Both the position numbers and the translations under genes were made by a program. Below are positions 61,377-64,000 of a DNA stretch of 64,000 nt, one piece after another. The stretch is from CAJFUR01 sp904420575. GTDB taxonomy: Bacteria; Actinomycetota; Coriobacteriia; Coriobacteriales; Eggerthellaceae. The notes under the pieces are model-generated. The model saw only the letters and a program-made list of their open reading frames with translations, ran no database searches and was not told where the DNA came from. The stretch lies in contig OZ221973.1 in the NCBI GenBank assembly GCA_965119745.1, forward strand, positions 806,001 to 870,000. Direction: 5' to 3'. Position 1 is the stretch's first letter. Each line of letters starts with the position of its first letter.

Positions 61377-61409
61377 AACGTCCCTGGTTCCGAACGAACC
61401 AGGGACGTT
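61377..61409. terminator. Bidirectional terminator between OYE and SerA genes
   Basis: A perfect 14-bp stem (61377-61390 with 61396-61409) with a 5-base loop lies between convergent genes and is flanked by A-rich and T-containing tails. Confidence 0.85.
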
Positions 61410-61435
61410 GCTTTCGGAGTCGTCTGTTCGCTGCG

Positions 61436-62602
61436 CTACTTCACCTGACGCACGCGGCGCACGCCGTCGATGCTCGCGAGCTTGGTCAGGGCGGCTTCCG
61501 TCACGGGCTGGTCGAGGTCCAGCAGCGTGTAGGCATGCTCGCCGCGCGCCTTGTTCGTCATGTCGGAAATGTTGATGCCCTCGTCGCCGAACGCATTGGT
61601 GATCTGGCTGATCATGTTGGGCACGTTCGCATGCATGACGGCCACGCGGCTGGTGCCTTCCCGTACCGGGCCCATGTCGCATGCCGGGTAGTTCACCGAG
61701 TTCTTGATGGTGCCGTTCTCAAGGTAGTCCATGAGTTCGCGCACGGCCATCATGGCGCAGTTGTCCTCGGCCTCGGCCGTGGAAGCTCCCAAGTGCGGCA
61801 GGACGATGGCGCCATCCATGTGCATGACCTCGGGCGTGGGGAAGTCGGTGAGGTAGGCGTGCACCTTGCCCGACTTCAGGGCGGCGGCCATGGCTTCGTT
61901 GTTCACCAGCGTGTCGCGCGAGAAGTTGAGGAACACGACGCCGTCCTTCATGACCTCGCAGGCGTGCGCGTCGATCATGCCGATGGTGCCTTCCATGGCC
62001 GGCACGTGGATGGTCAGGTAGTCGCAGGCGGCAAGCAGGTCGTCCAGGTTCTTCACGTAGTGCACGGCGCTCGCGATGTTCCATGCCGCGCCCACCGACA
62101 CGTAGGGGTCGTAGCCGTACACGTCCATGCCCAGGTCGATGGCCGTGTTTGCCACCTGTGCGCCGATGGCTCCCAATCCGATGACGCCCAGCTTCTTGCC
62201 CATGACCTCGCGACCGGCGAACGCCTTCTTGGCCTTTTCGACCGTTTTGGCGATGTTCTCGTCTTCCGCGTTCTGGCGGCACCAGTCGATGCCTCCCACG
62301 ATGTCGCGGCTGCCCAGCATCAGCGCGCACACCACCAACTCCTTCACGGCGTTCGCGTTCGCGCCCGGCGTGTTGAACACCACGATGCCCTCTTCGGCGC
62401 AGCGGTCGAGCGGGATGTTGTTCACGCCTGCACCGGCGCGCGCGATGGCCCACAAGGTTTCGGAGAACTGCATGTCGTGCATGGCGGCGCTGCGGACCAG
62501 GATGCCCGACGCCTGGCTGGCGTCCTCGGTGAGCTCGTACGCGTCGGTCAGCAAGTCGGTGCCGAACTTCGAGATGTTGTTCAAGCAATGGATGTACTGC
62601 AT
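61436..62602 (-). CDS. serA: D-3-phosphoglycerate dehydrogenase-type enzyme with ACT domain
   Basis: A 388-residue NAD-dependent dehydrogenase. The cofactor fold reads LGVIGLGAIGAQVANTA (~residue 140). Catalytic Arg and His lie in FLNFSRDTLV (~228) and LPHLGASTAEAE (~275). The C-terminal ~75 residues form an ACT domain (VAVMHANVPNMISQITNAFG), as in serine-regulated SerA. It should oxidise 3-phosphoglycerate for serine synthesis; a related hydroxyacid is possible because serB/serC are not adjacent. ATG 62602 has AAGGAGAG upstream. Confidence 0.9.
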   Translation of the reverse strand: MQYIHCLNNISKFGTDLLTDAYELTEDASQASGILVRSAAMHDMQFSETLWAIARAGAGVNNIPLDRCAEEGIVVFNTPGANANAVKELVVCALMLGSRDIVGGIDWCRQNAEDENIAKTVEKAKKAFAGREVMGKKLGVIGLGAIGAQVANTAIDLGMDVYGYDPYVSVGAAWNIASAVHYVKNLDDLLAACDYLTIHVPAMEGTIGMIDAHACEVMKDGVVFLNFSRDTLVNNEAMAAALKSGKVHAYLTDFPTPEVMHMDGAIVLPHLGASTAEAEDNCAMMAVRELMDYLENGTIKNSVNYPACDMGPVREGTSRVAVMHANVPNMISQITNAFGDEGINISDMTNKARGEHAYTLLDLDQPVTEAALTKLASIDGVRRVRQVK

Positions 62603-62751
62603 GGCGACTCTCCTTCTTGCGGGCTGTGTAGGGGGAATGCAGCGCGCAATGCGTGCATCGCCGAAGTTGCGCGTTTCTCCCATATTGCCCGCGAAGACCC
62701 CCGCTGTCAACGAAAACCCGGAAGAAGAGCCCGCTCTTTCGGCCGAGAGGG

Positions 62752-63648
62752 CTACGAATCTTCCTCCCGAACGTCCCTCCTTCGCGCACATTTCAAAAAG
62801 GCGGTGGCAATGGGGCTGGTGCCTTTGGTCCGATACGCAAGGAACAGCGGCATGGAAAGAGGAACCGAAAGCTCCACCACGCTTACCCGGCTGCTCGACA
62901 AGAACCGGTCGCACATGAAGTCAGGCGCAATGAAGAAGGCGTCCATGTTGCCGACCGTGGTGGCCACCACTTCGATCTCGTCGACCACGGTGGTTCCCTT
63001 CGGCAAGAACCCTGCGGAGAACACCAGCTCGTTCAGCAGGTCCGTGGACTCCTTGATCGTGTGCACGACCAGCGTCTTGTCGGCAATGTCTTCGGGGACG
63101 GCATACCCTCGGACCGCCGCTGGGCAGTCCTTCGGCATCACGAACTTGATGGGGTCTTCGGCAATGACCTGATACGAAAGAAGCCCCTTGTCCTCCAGGC
63201 TCTTTTGCGGAGCGAACCCTATGTCGAGGCGGTTTTCCAACAGGTCGGCCACGATCTCCTGCGGCTTCTCGGTCTTGTAAGCGATGCCGACGTTCGGGTT
63301 CGCCTGCGAGAAGTCACGGATGCACGGCCCCAGATAGCGATCGATGTCGGCTCCCAGGATGCCGATGCTCAACTGGCCCGACATGTGGTTCCTGTCGTCA
63401 TGAGCCTGCACGCAGAAGTCGTCGTACTCGTCGATGATGGAACGGAACGCGCTATATGCCTTGTGCCCAAGGGGTGTGGGACGGATGCCCGTTGCCGTCC
63501 GCATGAAAAGCTGCGAATCGAATTCCTTTTCCAGATTCTGCATATGCTTGCTGAGGACCGACTGGGTGATGAACAGCTTTCGCGCGGCATGGCACATGCT
63601 GCCTTCGTCGACCACGGCGACGAATTCCCGCAAGTATTCCATCTGCAT
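62752..63648 (-). CDS. LysR-family transcriptional regulator
   Basis: A 298-residue regulator with the N-terminal HTH (MEYLREFVAVVDEGSMCHAARKLF, then TQSVLSKHMQNLE) and a full effector domain. It is divergent from the probable molybdopterin oxidoreductase that runs off the right edge; an inverted repeat lies between them. It therefore probably controls that enzyme. It is not closely similar by eye to the LysR protein at 2281-3216. Confidence 0.93.
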   Translation of the reverse strand: MQMEYLREFVAVVDEGSMCHAARKLFITQSVLSKHMQNLEKEFDSQLFMRTATGIRPTPLGHKAYSAFRSIIDEYDDFCVQAHDDRNHMSGQLSIGILGADIDRYLGPCIRDFSQANPNVGIAYKTEKPQEIVADLLENRLDIGFAPQKSLEDKGLLSYQVIAEDPIKFVMPKDCPAAVRGYAVPEDIADKTLVVHTIKESTDLLNELVFSAGFLPKGTTVVDEIEVVATTVGNMDAFFIAPDFMCDRFLSSSRVSVVELSVPLSMPLFLAYRTKGTSPIATAFLKCARRRDVREEDS

Positions 63649-63694
63649 AGAAGAACCCCCCGTTCTTTTCAGAGCAGAAACATGCGTTCGATCA

Positions 63695-63718
63695 GGCTTT
63701 ATTCAATTTCAGAAAGCC
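63695..63718. promoter_or_regulatory. Candidate LysR operator upstream of the terminal molybdoenzyme
   Basis: GGCTTT and AAAGCC are inverted halves with an AT-rich 12-base centre, 47 bases from the LysR start and 177 bases before the divergent gene. Confidence 0.35.
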
Positions 63719-63894
63719 ACACTTGAAAAAATCTGCGCTACCGCGCAAAGCGGTTTAATTCTAGCATCAAATTGGTTCGAGCGGGACGCCGGTCGAACGT
63801 CGTTGTTTGCCGCAAGGCCACAGGCCCTGCGCGCACGCCCTGGGGAAGCACGACCGTCAACAAGCACATTCAGGAGTGAAGGGGGTTTCGGTTG

Positions 63895-64000
63895 ATGCCA
63901 CAAGAAAGAACAGTGTACAAATCGACGGGCATGAACGCGTTCGGCATCGGCGCCAATGTGGCCGAAGTCGACGTTGCGGATGACAGGATCGTCCGCGTCC
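63895..64000 (+). CDS. Probable molybdopterin-dependent oxidoreductase, N-terminus only
   Basis: Only 35 codons are inside the window: MPQERTVYKSTGMNAFGIGA and then VAEVDVADDRIVRV. The wording resembles the N-terminus of large molybdopterin oxidoreductases in Eggerthellaceae, where a strand pair precedes the first cluster or pterin region. GAAGGGGG lies 9 bases upstream. The divergent LysR gene is its likely regulator. No metal-binding residue is yet visible, so the family call is tentative. Confidence 0.5.
   Translation, partial: MPQERTVYKSTGMNAFGIGANVAEVDVADDRIVRV

Overview
The window is about 64 kb of high-GC DNA from an anaerobic Gram-positive actinobacterium, most likely of the family Eggerthellaceae (Coriobacteriia). 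The main reasons are three Tat-exported, FAD-dependent fumarate-reductase-type oxidoreductases, each next to a multi-pass membrane protein ending in a LuxR-type HTH; multiheme cytochrome c lipoproteins; cytoplasmic and Tat-type molybdoenzymes; and an NRAMP relative with the NDAGG motif of the magnesium-transporting NRMT group. The species cannot be fixed from the sequence alone.

Layout. 1-2.2 kb: the 3' end of an M28-like protein and a small zinc-ribbon-like protein (DUF5679). 2.3-5.5 kb: a LysR regulator divergent from a phenylacetate-CoA-ligase-type enzyme, followed by a free-standing copy of the LysR sensor domain. 5.7-11.1 kb: a flippase, then a 2-oxoacid:ferredoxin oxidoreductase operon with a fused gamma-delta subunit. 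11.2-14.7 kb: a Crp/Fnr regulator and a sulfite-oxidase-fold cluster containing a triheme-SUOX fusion lipoprotein and a second SUOX gene interrupted by an in-frame TGA. 14.8-25.8 kb: two respiratory reductase modules with their LuxR sensors, an alanine/glycine symporter and an M20 amidohydrolase. One sensor is interrupted at a run of 12 G, which is probably phase variation.

26-32.7 kb: a HemW-like protein without the radical-SAM cysteines, a frameshifted 5-formyl-THF cyclo-ligase, an Rrf2 regulator, and a two-gene magnesium operon (MgtE-N/CBS protein plus NRMT) preceded by a structured leader that can sequester its own ribosome-binding site; then tRNA-Arg(ACG). 32.7-39.8 kb: an exact array of 25 degenerate 11-bp units, followed by a sortase-B surface locus (thioester/Cna-B adhesin, SrtB, an LPRTG protein and secreted proteins). 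40-48.7 kb: a QueT-like transporter, a glycosyltransferase, a TauE/SafE exporter, a LytS-type kinase and a MacB-type ABC exporter.

49-54.6 kb: a cytoplasmic DMSO-reductase-family molybdoenzyme with an Fe-S subunit and a SlyD-like FKBP, then an OmpR/VanS-type two-component system. 54.6-56.1 kb is gene-free and holds an inverted-repeat element. 56-64 kb: the third FAD reductase and its LuxR sensor, an old-yellow-enzyme-type reductase, a SerA-type dehydrogenase, and a LysR regulator divergent from the start of a probable molybdopterin oxidoreductase.

Functionally the region is a patchwork of switchable anaerobic respiration and surface modules. Several genes carry short-repeat devices (poly-G, 8-bp, 10-bp and 15-bp arrays), suggesting that repeat slippage is a recurring regulatory or mutational theme here.
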